The translations under genes and the position numbers were made by a program. Positions 43,618-56,573 of a stretch of 64,000 nucleotides of DNA are shown one piece after another. A model generated the notes under the pieces. That model was not told where the DNA came from. It made no database searches and saw nothing but the letters and a program-made list of their open reading frames with translations. Source of the stretch: Xiphophorus maculatus. Taxonomy: Eukaryota > Chordata > Actinopteri > Cyprinodontiformes > Poeciliidae. Position 1 is the first letter of the stretch. Every line of letters begins with the position of its first letter. The DNA lies in the NCBI RefSeq assembly GCF_002775205.1, contig NC_036464.1, forward strand, positions 29,432,508 through 29,496,507. Reading direction: 5' to 3'.

Positions 43618-44802
43618 TGCTCAAAAAAATAAAGGGAACACTTAAACAACACAATATAACTCCAAGTAAATCAAACTTCTGTGAAATCAAACTGTCCACT
43701 TAGGAAGCAACACTGATTGACAATTTCACCTGCTGTTGTGCAAATGGAATAGACAACAGGTGGAAATTATTGGCAATTAGCAAGACGCACTCAATAAAGG
43801 AGTGGTTCTGCAGTTGGGACCACAGACCACTTCTCAGTACTTATGCTGTCTGGCTGATGTTTTGGTCAGTTTTGAATGTTGGTGGTGCTTTCACACTTGT
43901 GGTAGCATGAGACGGACTCCACAACCCACACAAGTGGCTCAGGTAGTGCAGCTCATCCAGGATGGCACATCAATGCAAGCTGTGGCAAGAAGGTTTGCTG
44001 TGTCTGTCAGCGTAGTGTCCAGAGGCTGGAGGCGCTACCAGGAGACAGGCCAGTACACCAGGAGACGTGGAGGAGGCCGTAGGAGGGCAACAACCCAGCA
44101 GCAGGACCGCTACCTCCGCCTTTGTGCAAGAAGGAACAGGAGGAGCACTGCCAGAGCCCTGCAAAATTACCTCCAGCAGGCCACAAATGTGCATGTGTCT
44201 GCACAAACGGTTAGAAACCGACTCCATGAGGATGGTATGAGGGCCCGACATCCACAGATGGGGGTTGTGCTCACAGCCCAACACCGTGCAGGATGCTTGG
44301 CATTTGCCAGAGAACACCAGGATTGGCAAATTCGCCACTGGCGCCTTGTGCTCTTCACAGATGAAAGCAGGTTCATACTGAGCACATGTGACAGACGTGA
44401 CAGAGTCTGGAGACGCCGTGGAGAGCGGTCTGCTGCCTGCAACATCCTTTAGCATGACCGGTTTGCCATGGGTTCCTCCTAATGCAGGACAATGCTAGAC
44501 CTCATGTGGCTGGAGTGTGTCAGCAGTTCCTGCAAGATGAAGGCATTGAAGCTATGGACTGGCCAGCCCGTTCCCCAGACCTGAATCCGATTGAGCACAT
44601 CTGGGACATCATGTCTCGCTCCATCCACCAACGTCACGTTGCACCACAGACTGTCCAGGAGTTGGCGGATGCTTTAGTCCAGGTCTGGGAGGAGATCCCT
44701 CAGGAGACCATCTGCCACCTCATCAGGAGCATGCCCAGGCGTTGTAGGGAGGTCATACAGGCACGTGGAGGCCACACACAATACTGAGCCTCATTTTGAC
44801 TT
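43615..44802 (+). mobile_element. Tc1-like transposon, 3' truncated
   Basis: Left end CACTGCTCAAAAAAATAAAG lies directly on the TA run. The transposase follows. The matching right inverted repeat is not found after the stop; sequence becomes unrelated soon after about 44802. Confidence 0.88.
43910..44787 (+). pseudogene. Tc1 transposase with core deletion
   Basis: The N-terminal part (from [20 protein letters not shown]) is a paired-like helix-turn-helix DNA-binding domain, followed by a basic RRRGGGRRR region. The catalytic core retains the first aspartate (LFTDESRF), then breaks at 44453. A second open part (44482-44787) begins at the second aspartate motif (MQDNARPHVA) and includes the glutamate (NPIEHIWD). 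Compared with typical Tc1 proteins, the segment between the first two catalytic motifs is largely missing, so the enzyme is inactive. The apparent start at 43802 adds non-homologous residues; 43910 fits the family better. Confidence 0.9.
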
Positions 44803-45383
44803 GACAATGAACTCCAACAGTAGTATGACTCTGCCATGTTTGCAGATCTAGGCAGATTTTTTTCATATTGAATTAAAATATTTGTTCCTCCCCAGAGCAA
44901 TTTCTAAGTCTTGCCAGAGATCCTCAATGAAGTTCATTAAATTATCCAGGTTCCAAACAGATGTGAAACATTTATAACGGCATGCTGCGTTTGTCACATT
45001 AAAACAAAAAAATAAAGTATTTTGAAACCTGTTAATGCAGCTATGCTGTTGGTTACTTCAATGACGAGAGATGGTCTGGTGGATGTGCCTCTGCTGACCT
45101 CCAGTTGTGCTGCATTTGGTTGGTGTGGCTCATAACTCATCATGTCCTGGAGGTTCAGAGGTCAAACCGGTGACCTCAAAGGAAATGTGAAAGACGGTGA
45201 ACTGTGGGGCGGCTGGAAGCAATGGGACCTTACCAATGAGCTTCATGCAGCCTGGAGGCAGGAACACATTCAAGTGTAGCAGCTGCTTCCAGACGCTCAG
45301 AAACAGATGGAATCTATAAGACGGAATCTCTGAAACGACGAGAAAAAACTTCAACCAATAATCTTCAAGGTTCACACTCGGCT
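44803..45383. other. Intergenic sequence between Tc1 and the mtx2 3' end
   Basis: No gene recognised. The left limit of mtx2 transcription is expected here, shortly after the polyadenylation signal. Confidence 0.5.
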
Positions 45384-45389
45384 TTTATT
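45384..45389 (-). terminator. mtx2: mtx2 polyadenylation signal
   Basis: AATAAA on the minus strand, about 400 bases past the mtx2 stop codon. It defines a 3' UTR of roughly 45365-45791. Confidence 0.65.
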
Positions 45390-45791
45390 GGGAACGAAGA
45401 TAAAACTACTTAGCTGAATGTCTTATGTAGGCACTTCACATCAACAAATGCAAAACAGTCTGGAGCTCCTTCATTAGTATGTTCTTGTGATTTTGTACAG
45501 CAGCAGCTCAAAAACTGCCTAACAGGGAAATAAACTCGTACCATTTGACCTCTGGGGTCAAGTGTAGTTCTTTCCTCTGAAACTCGGTCATGTTGCATAG
45601 CTGTAACCCCGACCCTGCTGTTCAAAGTGTGTAACTGGAAATACTCAAAAAAAAAATTCAAATGTACAAGCATGGACCTAAGAGGAGAAGCGAGCAGCAC
45701 AGACATTGGTGTGGCAGTTGCTACGGCGCAGGGAATGAGAGAAGAAGACGCAGAATGTACAAGACAAGTCGGTAGAGAGAGCGGTGTTTGT

Positions 45792-48700
45792 TTAGTCCTT
45801 CATAAGCTTTTTGTCGTCGAAGTAGATCTGCTCGATGCGCCTGCAAAAGGAGAGCAGGTTGCTGTAGCTCTTGACCCTCTCTGCCAGTTCGGTGCTGGTG
45901 AGTCTGGTGGTGAGGATGGTGAAGAGGTGGCCGAACACCAGCGCGTCCAGCTCCGTCGCCCTGCAGCACACAGCAAAGCTGCTTAATCAAAACGGCCTGG
46001 CCAATCAGGAATTCACATTCCTGATTAAGTTTTGTTTCTTTACATTTTAACATCCCAACTCTGCTTCCTTCAGTTTAGTTCAAAAATGCTTTATTGAGCT
46101 CAATTAAAAGTCATCTTAGTATCTTCAAAAATCATCACTGGGCTGGAAAGGAGCCTCTGACTGAAGACGTCAGGCGAATTTGACTGTGAAATTGCAGAAT
46201 TTGGAATTAATAAATAAAATTCAATCAATTTTCAATAAATTGTGTTGGTGGTGGTCTTCTGGATGTCTTTACTGTATTTCACATAAACTGCAATAGAAAC
46301 ACTTGTTTCACAACAGGACTTGCATGATCAAACCGCCGGCCGTTACTACTGATGAAGAAGACGACAGGAAGTGGTAGGATGACGGTTCGGCGCAAACAGA
46401 CTTATTCATGTGTGATTTTTAATTGTGTTTCTTATTTAATGGAAACACCAATTTTGCAAAATTGTGTTTTTTTCCACATTATCAGAATATCAAGAAAGTT
46501 TGTAATGGAAACGCAGCTACTGATGCTGTCATTAGCTTCTTTAGCTAACAGCTAAAATAAACAAACAGGCAGCACAGAAGATATTTCCTGAAGATAATTT
46601 GTCCTGAATGATGGCATCAGAAGTTAGCAAGTGCTGCTAATTGGCCTCCTTTGTTTTTCCCACTTCTCTCTGCCTCATCGTTTTTTAGAAAGTCGGGCAG
46701 AGAGAGGCTTAAGTCAGGGATAACCACTCTGTTAGATGGAAGAGATGCTTTGAGGATGCTAATCAACTGCTAAATAACAAAAGAAACAGCTTGTTGCCAT
46801 GGTTGCACACCATAAGGGTAAAAAAGTATAAAAGGAGCAAAAATCCTTCCATCTGTTCTAAGCAAATGAGAGCTGCCATAAGAGAAAAGCTCCAGCATGA
46901 CTGCACAGATCTAGAATTTATCTTATTGGGATTTTTGTAACAGACCCACAATGAGTGCAGGGTTTCCCCCAGAAGATTTGCTAAGCCCGGTGGTCGGGGT
47001 GATGAGGCGGTCCACCACCAGTCCATCGGTGGTCCACCGTGTTTTTGTATTAAAAGATGTTATGTTGACAGGAAATGTAAAAATATTACTGGGTAATTAG
47101 ATGTTACGGGAAAGTATCGTGAGTGAAACGCTATTTAAACCCACAACTATAGAATCTTAAAAACAACTAATCAAAAAATACAGTTAAAATGAATATCAGT
47201 TATTTGCACTTCTGTTTAATCAAATTAAGTCAGCAGCTCCATAATCCCCCATTTATGGGGCTTCAAGGCCCCATAAATGCAAATATTTTAACACAGACCA
47301 CAGATATATACAGTAAATGTAACATTTGTTTATTGAAATGATCAATGCGGCTAAATTTTTATTTTAAATGGTTTCAGCAAAGAATTTAAATTGTTTAACA
47401 TTTAAATGTAAGATTTTAAGGAGCTGATAAGTTTACTTTGTAAAGGTTCAGAGAACAATATTCATAGTTAGATTGTTTTGTTACCATAGAAATAATCTGA
47501 TGCTATGAGTTTAATCTTTGAAATTGAGCTCTGTTTGTTCACAAATACAAATTAGTAAACTGCAATTATACCTTATTGCTTTTTAGGTTGGCCAGTTAAA
47601 CTACTCCACCTCTCCCAGATTTCACTAAATCTAACAGAGAAGCTGTTAGAGGTGCTGATATTTTTATCAGCAAGAGGTGCCCCTAAGTCAAATTCTGCTC
47701 AAGGCCTCATACAGCCTGGTTTGATGCTTCATGTAACCTGAAAAATAATAATAGAAATAATATAAAACCAGAGTGATGCGTCACTACGAGTCAAGCCTGA
47801 AAATTCCTCACCGGGCTGAACCTGCATGATGAGGTTAGAGCTGGTTTGTTAATCACTAATGCACCGGCCAACCAGGACTTCATATATAAACTTTATAGGG
47901 AAGACAGGGTCAAACACTGGGCAGTGTGTTGAGATGAAAAAGCCGCATAATTCTTTGTACAATCTCACCGCTCCTTCAAAGCGCTCCTTTGAAAGCAAGT
48001 TATTCCTGAGGTTCACAAAACGTGGTGGGTTTTAAACTCTTACTTTGATGGAGAGTTCTGCAAAGAGACATAATTCATAACCCTGGATATTTACATATCC
48101 AGCTTTCACTCAAACTGAAAACAGTTTGAGTGAAAGCGAGGCGCGAGCGATTCCCGTTGAGGTAAACTAAAGGACTAAAGCAGTGACAGCGAGGCAATGC
48201 GCAGAGGCTTCGGTGTGATTGGCCTGCTCTGCCGGCTTTAAATGCATAAAGTATAAACCTATCTTCAATAAACCTATATTTCAGGAAGAAATATGCTCCG
48301 TCAGTGAAATGCTCAGAGCAACAGAGAAGCTTGCAATCCGACTTGATTAAAAATAAAAAAATAAAGCAATTTTTGTTTTTTCCTTATTTTCCTAAAAATA
48401 AAAACAAGCAATGCTTAGCCTCACGGGGGGGGGCTAGTAAAGCATGGTGGGCCGGCAGGCTTATAACACACTGGGGGAAACCCTGAAGTGGTTAATAATG
48501 AAATGTGAAAAGTGCAGCATATGTACCGTACATATTCAAGCCCAATGAAACCAGTTGCTTTAAACTGAAATAGAGAAAATGGCTCAACTTTAGCCCTACC
48601 AGAACCTCACCTTCCATTTGAACCATTAAATCTGGTAAAGAGAACAGTCAAGAAAATCTGCTTTCACATTGTTATTTATAACAAATGAAAGTAAAACCTA

Positions 48701-51700
48701 TCCTTTATAATGCACTTCATACTTGTGTGCTCCTTTGTGTTGGTGTTTCGGTAGTTTCAATCATTTAAATGTTACATATTGCTGATGCTCCTGTTAAGGA
48801 AACAAATACAAAAGTGATGGAACAACAACAAAATTACTTTCAAATAGTTTCACTAATAAATTTAGCCAACTTATTTTTGATCTTTCTCAAGTTTAATATT
48901 ATGGATTTTGAAGATCATTGAACAATTTTCAATGGAGCAAGCTTGCTCATATGTAATGCTGAGGTTTATCCACCAGGTGGTGCTCAAACATGTTTGTGCT
49001 CAGCAGACTGATACCTACTGTTTGTTGAAGAAGTATGGCTGAGTGCCCAGTCTCTGAGACAGAGCCTGACAGCACTGGTTCACATCTTCATAGACCTAAA
49101 ACACATAGAAATAGCAGATGTCTGATTTTCAGGTAGATATTTTCTCTCGCATCACAACCAAAGTTTTATTTTATTCCAGTTTAGTCTGATAGATCCAAAG
49201 TGCTGCTAGCAACTTTTCACCCATAACTAATTTAATTGAGCACTGTGAACAGTTTCTACGTTTTCCCACAGATTTTCCATCTGGTTTTTGTAGGTCTATG
49301 TTCTGTGACAGAACATAGGCCAAGTTCTGGTTCACGAGAGCTTGACCTGTCGCAGAAAGCAATAAATCAATGAATCACCTGGTAGATTAAAACGAGCTCG
49401 ATCATTTCCATTTGCATGATTTATTGATTTTCTCTTTCTGCTGAAACTGCTCTTCAGTCTGGTGTTTTGGGATCGCTTTTTTAAAGGACAATTTTGTTTA
49501 CAGAGACATCATTTGTTTAATTTATTGTTTCTGTTGTTTTATTTACTTATATTTAAAATGTCTTCCAGTTCAAGTGTTAAATGTTCATCAGAATTTATGT
49601 TACCTGAAAATGTTCTCAAACAGCAATATTATTGTTTAACATTGACAGGCCTACACTGAACCTCAGACATGATCAGTCTGGGTGTACTGGAGTGCCTGGC
49701 AGCTTGCTGCTGTAATGTGATGAGATGCAGATGGCAGTTATTATAAGCCAAACATTATAAGATGCATAAAGTCAATATGAAGCAGGTTAGCTTCAATAAA
49801 GAACTGAGCTTCATGTTAAAACATGTTGAAATCTGATCAGGCTTCAGCCCGTCTGAACCTGCTCCAGCGTCTTCCCTCCCCAGCCGATGGCGTTCATCTT
49901 CCTGCGCACCTCCCACTGCTTCTGGTAGGCCAGGATGTTCCCGAGAGGCCAGGAGTACGGGCTGCTGTACCTGGGCCGAGAAATCTGCACACAATGGAGA
50001 CAGCTAAGAGAGATTCATGCTTTTGGTTCATGAATCAAAAGCATGATTCTGAGGAAGGAGGAAGACGGACCTCGGCTGCCGTGGCGTCGTCGCACCACTG
50101 GACGAACAGCTGCAGAGAGGAGACAAAAGCTGGGTGAGAATCTGCTGCAGCGCTGAAGCATCAGCGTGTGGGTCTGACCGTTACCTCAGAAGTAAGCAGC
50201 ATGTTGTACACCAGCTCCATGTACGCTTTCATCTCGGCTCGCTGGACGTCGTCCAAGCTGTCGCTCAGTGAGTGGCCCTGGAAACCACAAACGCATCACT
50301 CCTTGTCACCTGAGGAAGATGCACCCTGCCATAGCTCAACGACCTTCATAAACATTGAAAGATTTGGGTTTTATCTAGGGATGCTCAAATCAGGTTTTTT
50401 GCTGCCGATTCTGATACCGATCACCAATGAGGGCCGATCACTGATCACTGCCGATCACCTGGATCGTCTGTTAATTTTTCGCTTTCGGTATAAATGCTAC
50501 TATGTGATCTGGAAAAATAGAAAAATAATTTATTGGCAAAATAATGTATTTATATATCAATAAATTCACCTAATATAGACATAAAAGTAAGTAAGTAAGT
50601 AAGTAAACTTTATTTCTATAGCGCTTTTCACAGACCAGGGTCACAAAGTGCTGCACAAAGTGTAAAAAAAATAAAATAATTAAAAGCAACATACAAAACA
50701 ATAACACACAGTATTAAGCTAAAAAGCAAGTTTAAAAAAGTGGGTCTTAAGTTGTTTCCTAAAAGTGTCTATACAATCCAGAGATCGAATGGTACAAGGT
50801 AGCTCATTCCAAAGGCGAGGCGCCACAGCTTTAAAAGATCTGTCTCCTCGAGTCTTAAAAAGGGTCCGAGGAACCATCAGCAAGTTCAGATTGGACGACC
50901 TGAGGCTCCTAGTCGAAACATAAGGCTGGATGAGGTTCTTAATATAGTCTGGCGCCTGTCCATGAAGAGCTCTAAAAGTCAGTACCAGGATTTTGTATTG
51001 TAAGATACAGGCAGCCAGTGCAAACTTTTGAGGATGGGTGTAATATGTTCCCTCCTGTGAGTGCAAGTCAGCAGGCGTGCAGCAGAGTTTTGTACAACCT
51101 GCAGACGCGCAAACTCCCTCTTGTTAAGACATGTAAACAGACTGTTACAATAATCCAATCTCGATGAGACAAAAGCATGAACAATCATCTCAAGCTCACC
51201 ATAAGTCACCATCTTACGAAGTTTAGAAATGTTCCGAATTTGGAAAAAGCAGTTCCTAACAAGCTGATTTATGTGCCGCTCCATAGACATCGCTCCATCC
51301 ATGAAAACACCCAGGTTGCGCAGGTTGCTTTTAACTGTACAGCTCAAGTTTCCGAGGTGCTGCTTAATTCCAGGCACAGCACTGTCAGGAGCAACAATCA
51401 AGGTCTCGGTCTTGTTGGGGTTCAATAATAGGCTGTTTTCAGTGAGCCATTTTGTCACTTCGGCCAAACAACTAGTGAGAGTGCAAAGTTTATGTGGCTC
51501 ACTTGGCTTGAAAGAGCAGTACAGTTGCAGATCATCGGCGTACAGATGATAGGACACATCACTGAACTTCTGGATGACCCTGCTCAGAGGAAGTAGGTAC
51601 AGCAGGAACAGAACAGGTCCCAAGACCGATCCCTGCGGCACACCCCACAAAAGCTCTGCAGAATTAGACACTGCATTTCCCACTGACACACTAAAAGTTC

Positions 51701-54700
51701 TGCCAACCAGGTAAGAGGTGAACCATTTCAAAACGCAACCCGACATTCCAACCAAATGTTGGAGACTGTTTATCAGGATGCCATGGTCCACTGTATCAAA
51801 CGCCGATGACAGATCCAACAAAACCAGCACAGAACATTGACCGGTGTCAGCTGCCATCGTAATATCACTAAACACCTTCAACAGGGCTGTTTCAGTGGAG
51901 TGAAACTCACGATACCCAGATTGAAAAGTGTCATAAATGTCATTTACCGGCAAAAATGATCTAAGTTGGGTGCAGACTACCTTTTCCAGGACTTTGGCCA
52001 AGAAAAGGGTCTTGGATATTGGCCGGAAATTCTTGAGTTCGGAAGAGTCCAGTCCTGTTTTCTTTAACTGTGGCTCCACAATGGCATGTTTGAAAAGACA
52101 AGGAAACACACCACTAAGCAAAGACATGTTAAACATTTTAGCAATATAGGGCCCAATGGAGTCAAAAACCCTCACAAACAGTTTAAAAGGAAGAACATCT
52201 AAAGTACCAGAGGACGGTTTCATTTTTTTCATGATGATTGAGATGTCTTCCACAGTGACAGGCTCAAATGAGGCCTAGCTCTGAGTGGGAGGTTCCAAAT
52301 GCTGGGAACCATGGCAAGGAGGCAAGCTGTCCTTTATTACTTTGACCTTATCAATAAAGAAATCCAGGAACTCATCACAACTAATTGTAGAGTTACGAGG
52401 ATTTACAGCAACAGATGACACAAGAGAGCTGATAGTGTCGAAGAGCACTTTAGGATTTCTTTTATTTGAGGCAATCAGACAATTAAAATAACTTGCCCTG
52501 GCCTCCTCAATCCTCTTATTTATGAACAATATTAAGTCCTTTAAATGCAGCCTATGGACCTCCAATTTAATAGACTTCCATAAACATTCAGTCTGGCGGC
52601 ATGTTCTCCTCAGAGACATAATTTCATCATTTATCCAAGGACAGAAACTTTCCTGTGGTGCCTTCCTAGCCTTAACTGGCGCTACTTGATCCAAGATATC
52701 AGCACATTGGCTATTAAAACAATTCACAAAACAGTCAGTTTCAGTGAGATTATTAAGAAGAGAAGGATCAAACTTATCGCAGAAAAGCATGGCTGTCGCC
52801 TCTGTGATGATTCTCCTCTTTGCCTTAGTAAATACAGGCCGAGGTTCAGATGGCACCATCAAGTCAAAGAAAACAGTAATGGTCACCGAGAAGCACATCC
52901 TCCACACACACATTGGTAATTTGCAAGCCCAGTGCAAAAACCAGGTCTAACGTGTGACCCTTGTTGTGTGTGGGACCTGACACATACTGTGTAAAGTTGA
53001 GCGCCTCTGTCAGTGATATAAGATCTCTTGCTGGGATAGAAGTAACATCATCAATCCGCAAATTAAAATCACCCACACTCAAGACCTTTCCCAATCTAAT
53101 TATAGAAGATAAAAAGTCCCAGCAGGGCCAGGAGGGCGATATATCAAAATAGTATAAAATGTATCTGAGGAACCAACTTCCATCATGAGGGTTTCAAAAG
53201 AGGTGGTGTAGCTTGTTTTTGACAGTCTGCATGTGGACCAGTCACGGTGCACAGCAGCCAGTCCTCCTCCACGGCAGCCGGAGCGAGGCTTACCTACTGC
53301 CAAGCAACCAGCAGGACAAAGCTCATTTAAATGGACAAATTCATTTTCCCTCTGCCACGTCTCTGTGAGGAAAAGGAAGTCCAAGTTTTTTCTAACAATG
53401 AGTTCATTAATGGAGAACGATTTATTTGAAATTGAACGTGCATTCAATAATCCAATCCGATTTTGCAATGACAAAGAAATCAGATCAGGAGTCCAGTCGG
53501 CTGGGCACAGCGGGATAGGCTGAAGACATCTCCCACGGTCACGTGACAAACAGCTGTACTGGCATGACCGATACTGCTCTCCTGATGTAAGCACGAAACG
53601 TTGAAATGGACCTGGGGCCCAGGCGGCTCGTCCATCGCGGGTCCAGCGATGTCCACGCCTAAATCCACAACCCGGAAGAGTGGCGAGATGCGCAGACGGG
53701 GCAGCACCCCCAGCTGCAAGGCCGCGCACGAGCGGCACCTGACGCAGCCACCTGTAGCTCCGATTTGCATGAACCGTACGCCGCACGCCACACCTGATCC
53801 GAACATGCAAAATACTTTGCAGCACAATAAAGCAGCTATTCAGTCAAAGGGACAACTGAAAAACCTGCAATCAGTAAAACAATAAGGCTCTTAACAGCCT
53901 AAATTTTATACAAGTCAAATACATCTTACAACACTGCGTATATGAAATGTCAAATAAAAAAGGAAACATTAATGTAAAGTTAAATGCAGGTTGCATCACA
54001 ATGAACAATCCTGAGTTACTAAATCCAAACTTCCAGATAGCATAGCTAGCTGATTAATGCTGGTTCTGATTGGTTGTTTCTGACCGAGCTGAGTAATTCT
54101 GCATAACAAGAGGAGGCAGAGGAGATTGATTATTTTCCCCAGAGATTAACTGTCTTATGTTAGGACATAGCAAAAATGTTATTACATATGTAAAATCTTG
54201 TTTGTTTAAGTTACAAGGTGCAGCTTCAAGCAAACGTTCAATGTGAGAGTTCACTGCTGGGTGGAGCAGAAACGGTGCTATGTCTGTGAAATATTACTAC
54301 CAGTAGAGTGGCGTGGCAGTCCAACAGCAAGAGCAGAACCAACATCTTCCACTGCCATCCCGAAGACTTTAATTATTTATCGGGTTATCTGTTAAGCTTT
54401 CTGACCGTCACGCTCATTCGGGTGTTAGTTGTGCGCTGCTTTAATGTGATCGCTCCAGATGTCTTTTTTCTTACTGTGAGCCTTGATATAATCATACTAT
54501 GTTGAGTATGTTTGTTTGTTTTTTAAATGTCATATTAGACTCGTTGTGTTGATACATTTTGACATGCTTCACCACCGAGGTATTTTTCCATCAAAACACG
54601 AAAACTTCCCCATTATCTCTGAGCGTTGAAGTTCCTCACCACATTGTTTAGGATTTGTTGCTGTGTGCTTGCACAGTGTGAGGCAAAGAGGAGATAAGCT

Positions 54701-56573
54701 GCACAAGAAGTGACCTACAGGTGATCGTTTTTTTGTGATTGGCAACAAGAGAGAGTGATCGGCAATCACAAATCATACACCTTTTCAAGGAAATGGGCCG
54801 ATTATGATCGGTGGCAGATTGATCTCTAATTTTATCACCTTGGCTTTAGTGAACTGCACAATCGGTCCCAGTTCAGACACCACCTGGTTCCCCACGTGGA
54901 TGAAGGGGATTTTTCCTATGGAGAGAACAAATATCAGGAATGTCGGCTTGGAATGGCAGGATGCCTGTGGTGGGTGTACTGACCAGACGGTGACATGTAC
55001 TCAGCGTTGTATCTGCAGACCACCTGAACTGGCAGACCACACATCCGGAGATAGGCCTGCATGTGAAAAGGCAGAGAAGTCAAAACTCCTTCCCTGGCTT
55101 GGAAAAGGCGAAGCTAGAGCTGCACGACATGTGGAAAACAACGAGGGTTTCTGCATTATCAGTGTGTTTAATGTGGGAAATGTACAACACTACTGGGAGA
55201 GATTCTTTAATAGTACAGCACACTGTGTACTAGTAAAGACTGGGGTGCACTGACTGGTTTTCTGGTCAACCACGATCTTTAAAAAGCTTCACTTAGTTCA
55301 ATACCACTTCATTTCATTTAGTTCAAAACCACTTGTTTTTTGAAAAGTCGCAAAATATAAAATTGCTAAGTTGGCAACAGTGGGGTAACTATAGCCTTTT
55401 GGTTTGCTGTTAAAGGATTTTTTCGCTCTAGCGGCCTTTGACTGGGCTGCATTGCACGTATTTATAAATGTAGAGGTTTCACAGAATTAGTATTAAAAAT
55501 GTCTGCAGAGAAAAATCCAGAAATCAAGCTTTTACCTGAACAGAAAGAGACGAGGCATGGTCTGAGAGCAGGATCTGATGGTCTGCAGCAGAGAAATGCT
55601 TTAACATTAGGAGACATTCAGGCAAAATGTTTCTGCAGATCCTCCAACTTACCCTTTAGCGGTTGGTACAAGGTTGCATTCTCAGGCCAAGGCTCTGCAG
55701 CTGTTGATCAAAAACAAGCAGATTTTTCTTCTTCACACCAACTTTAAGTGGAATCTGTCTAACAGAAACTGTTTAACATTTTTATTCTAAAATCTACTAG
55801 ATCAAAATTCAAGCACTGGAATATCCCCTGCTCCGTTAGCTACAAAGCCCAGAGTATTACCCCTCACCACTCTGCTTGACCACTTTGTCACATGATCAGA
55901 TCATCCAGAAAACTGATATCTGATGCAATAAAATCTTGTTTTCAAGACTAATTCAAACTATAAGATGTATTTTGTTAAGCACGTATTTTGGTGCAAAGCA
56001 GTTATACAACTGAAAACTCTTAGGTTACTTTTAGGTTAACATGTTAACTGCAGAGTCTGCAATTGAAAAGTCAGGTGATGAACATCAAAACAAGAGCTGA
56101 AGCTCTTGTTTTGTTGTTCATCACCTTAGGTGAACTCCGGTATTTTCTACCTGGGATTAAACTGTCTAGCTGCAAATAGGTGGATTTACAACTCACGTCT
56201 TTCTTCTCTGATACTTTCTTTAAGCTGCACACCTCTAAATACACTTACTCCTTTCTTTTTAAATGCCTTAGCTTATATTAAGTTGATGAAATGTTTCAAT
56301 TGGTGGATTCTTGCTGCTTTATAGCCTGCCAAATTTAACTGAAAGCAATACCCTTTGGGGCAGTTTTTTAATTTCTTTTTAATAACGTTTGTGTTAAATG
56401 TTTTGATGGGCTTACTTGTACAGGTCAAAACCTACAATTGACGCCTATGGAATCCTGGTTAGCCTGGCTGAGCTAGCTGGCTAATGATAGCCTAAAAATG
56501 GCTCGCTATTGAGGAACTAGGTGACCGCATTACCTGCCATTTGCGACACGAAAGCCTCCGCCGCCAGCGACAT
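45792..56573 (-). CDS. mtx2: Metaxin-2, ten coding exons
   Basis: Exons in transcript order: 56573-56534, 55694-55653, 55582-55536, 55056-54984, 54915-54839, 50277-50185, 50109-50071, 49984-49859, 49095-49019, 45960-45792 (stop TAA). They total 783 nt, join in phase, and give 260 residues (human metaxin-2 is 263). Each intron begins GT and ends AG. Recognised segments include [57 protein letters not shown] and [18 protein letters not shown]. Metaxin-2 sits on the cytosolic face of the mitochondrial outer membrane with metaxin-1 and takes part in protein import and beta-barrel assembly. It has a GST-like fold (thioredoxin-like N part, helical C part) and no transmembrane segment. No signal peptide is seen. 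Start ATG 56573 gives the family's [11 protein letters not shown]. Intron 5 holds a LINE, intron 9 a hAT-like element. Confidence 0.96.
46958..48485. mobile_element. hAT-like non-autonomous transposon in mtx2 intron 9
   Basis: Ends CAGGGTTTCCCCCAG and CTGGGGGAAACCCTG form 15-bp inverted repeats 1.5 kb apart, of the CAG-G type common in hAT elements. The expected 8-bp target duplication is not visible (AATGAGTG versus AAGTGGTT), so it is old or the pairing is partly coincidental. The interior has no transposase frame. Confidence 0.6.
48102..48137. repeat. Perfect 16-bp hairpin in mtx2 intron 9
   Basis: GCTTTCACTCAAACTG, a four-A loop, then the exact complement. It lies inside the hAT-like element. 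Confidence 0.8.
50979..52253 (-). pseudogene. LINE reverse transcriptase
   Basis: A 424-codon frame with RT motifs in order: [39 protein letters not shown] (first catalytic aspartate), [18 protein letters not shown], and [11 protein letters not shown] (catalytic YADD). The C-terminal region ([27 protein letters not shown]) is typical of CR1/L2/Rex1-type elements. The frame shifts near 50990-51050; the end of the protein is read in another frame (50719-51066: [29 protein letters not shown]). Confidence 0.9.
52275..52937 (-). pseudogene. LINE region between endonuclease and RT
   Basis: A 220-codon frame with [20 protein letters not shown], typical of the linker between endonuclease and RT in L2-type LINEs. 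A stop (52275) separates it from the RT frame, and a frameshift separates it from the endonuclease end. Confidence 0.82.
52864..53825 (-). pseudogene. LINE APE-type endonuclease
   Basis: Two segments. The first (53100-53825) has [20 protein letters not shown] (metal-binding glutamate) and GGGLAAVHR. The second (52864-53094) has [10 protein letters not shown] (catalytic aspartate/asparagine) and HTLDLVFA. The domain nicks genomic DNA for target-primed reverse transcription. A frameshift near 53095 breaks it. Confidence 0.85.
53831..54838. other. mtx2 intron 5, remainder
   Basis: AT-rich intron sequence between the LINE 5' end and exon 5; no separate feature seen. Confidence 0.6.
56073..56126. 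repeat. 26-bp hairpin in mtx2 intron 1
   Basis: Two 26-base arms (AGGTGATGAACATCAAAACA...) separated by two bases and matching at 25 of 26 positions. Nearly a cruciform; origin unknown. Confidence 0.85.

Larger units (their letters stand above)
50577..53830 (-). mobile_element. L2-type LINE in mtx2 intron 5
   Basis: Read on the minus strand: endonuclease, RT, then a 3' end GCGCTATAGAAATAAAGTTT followed by an ACTT tandem tail (plus 50588-50608), typical of L2-group LINEs in fish. It is near full length for the coding part but contains frameshifts. It sits antisense to nothing: LINE and host gene share the minus strand. Confidence 0.87.

Noticed and set aside
43970..44455. A 161-codon minus-strand frame
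   Set aside because: Antisense shadow of the Tc1 transposase.
46958..48485. Perfect hAT target duplication for the intron 9 element
   Set aside because: The inverted ends are clear, but the 8-bp flanks do not match, so only a lower-confidence call was made.
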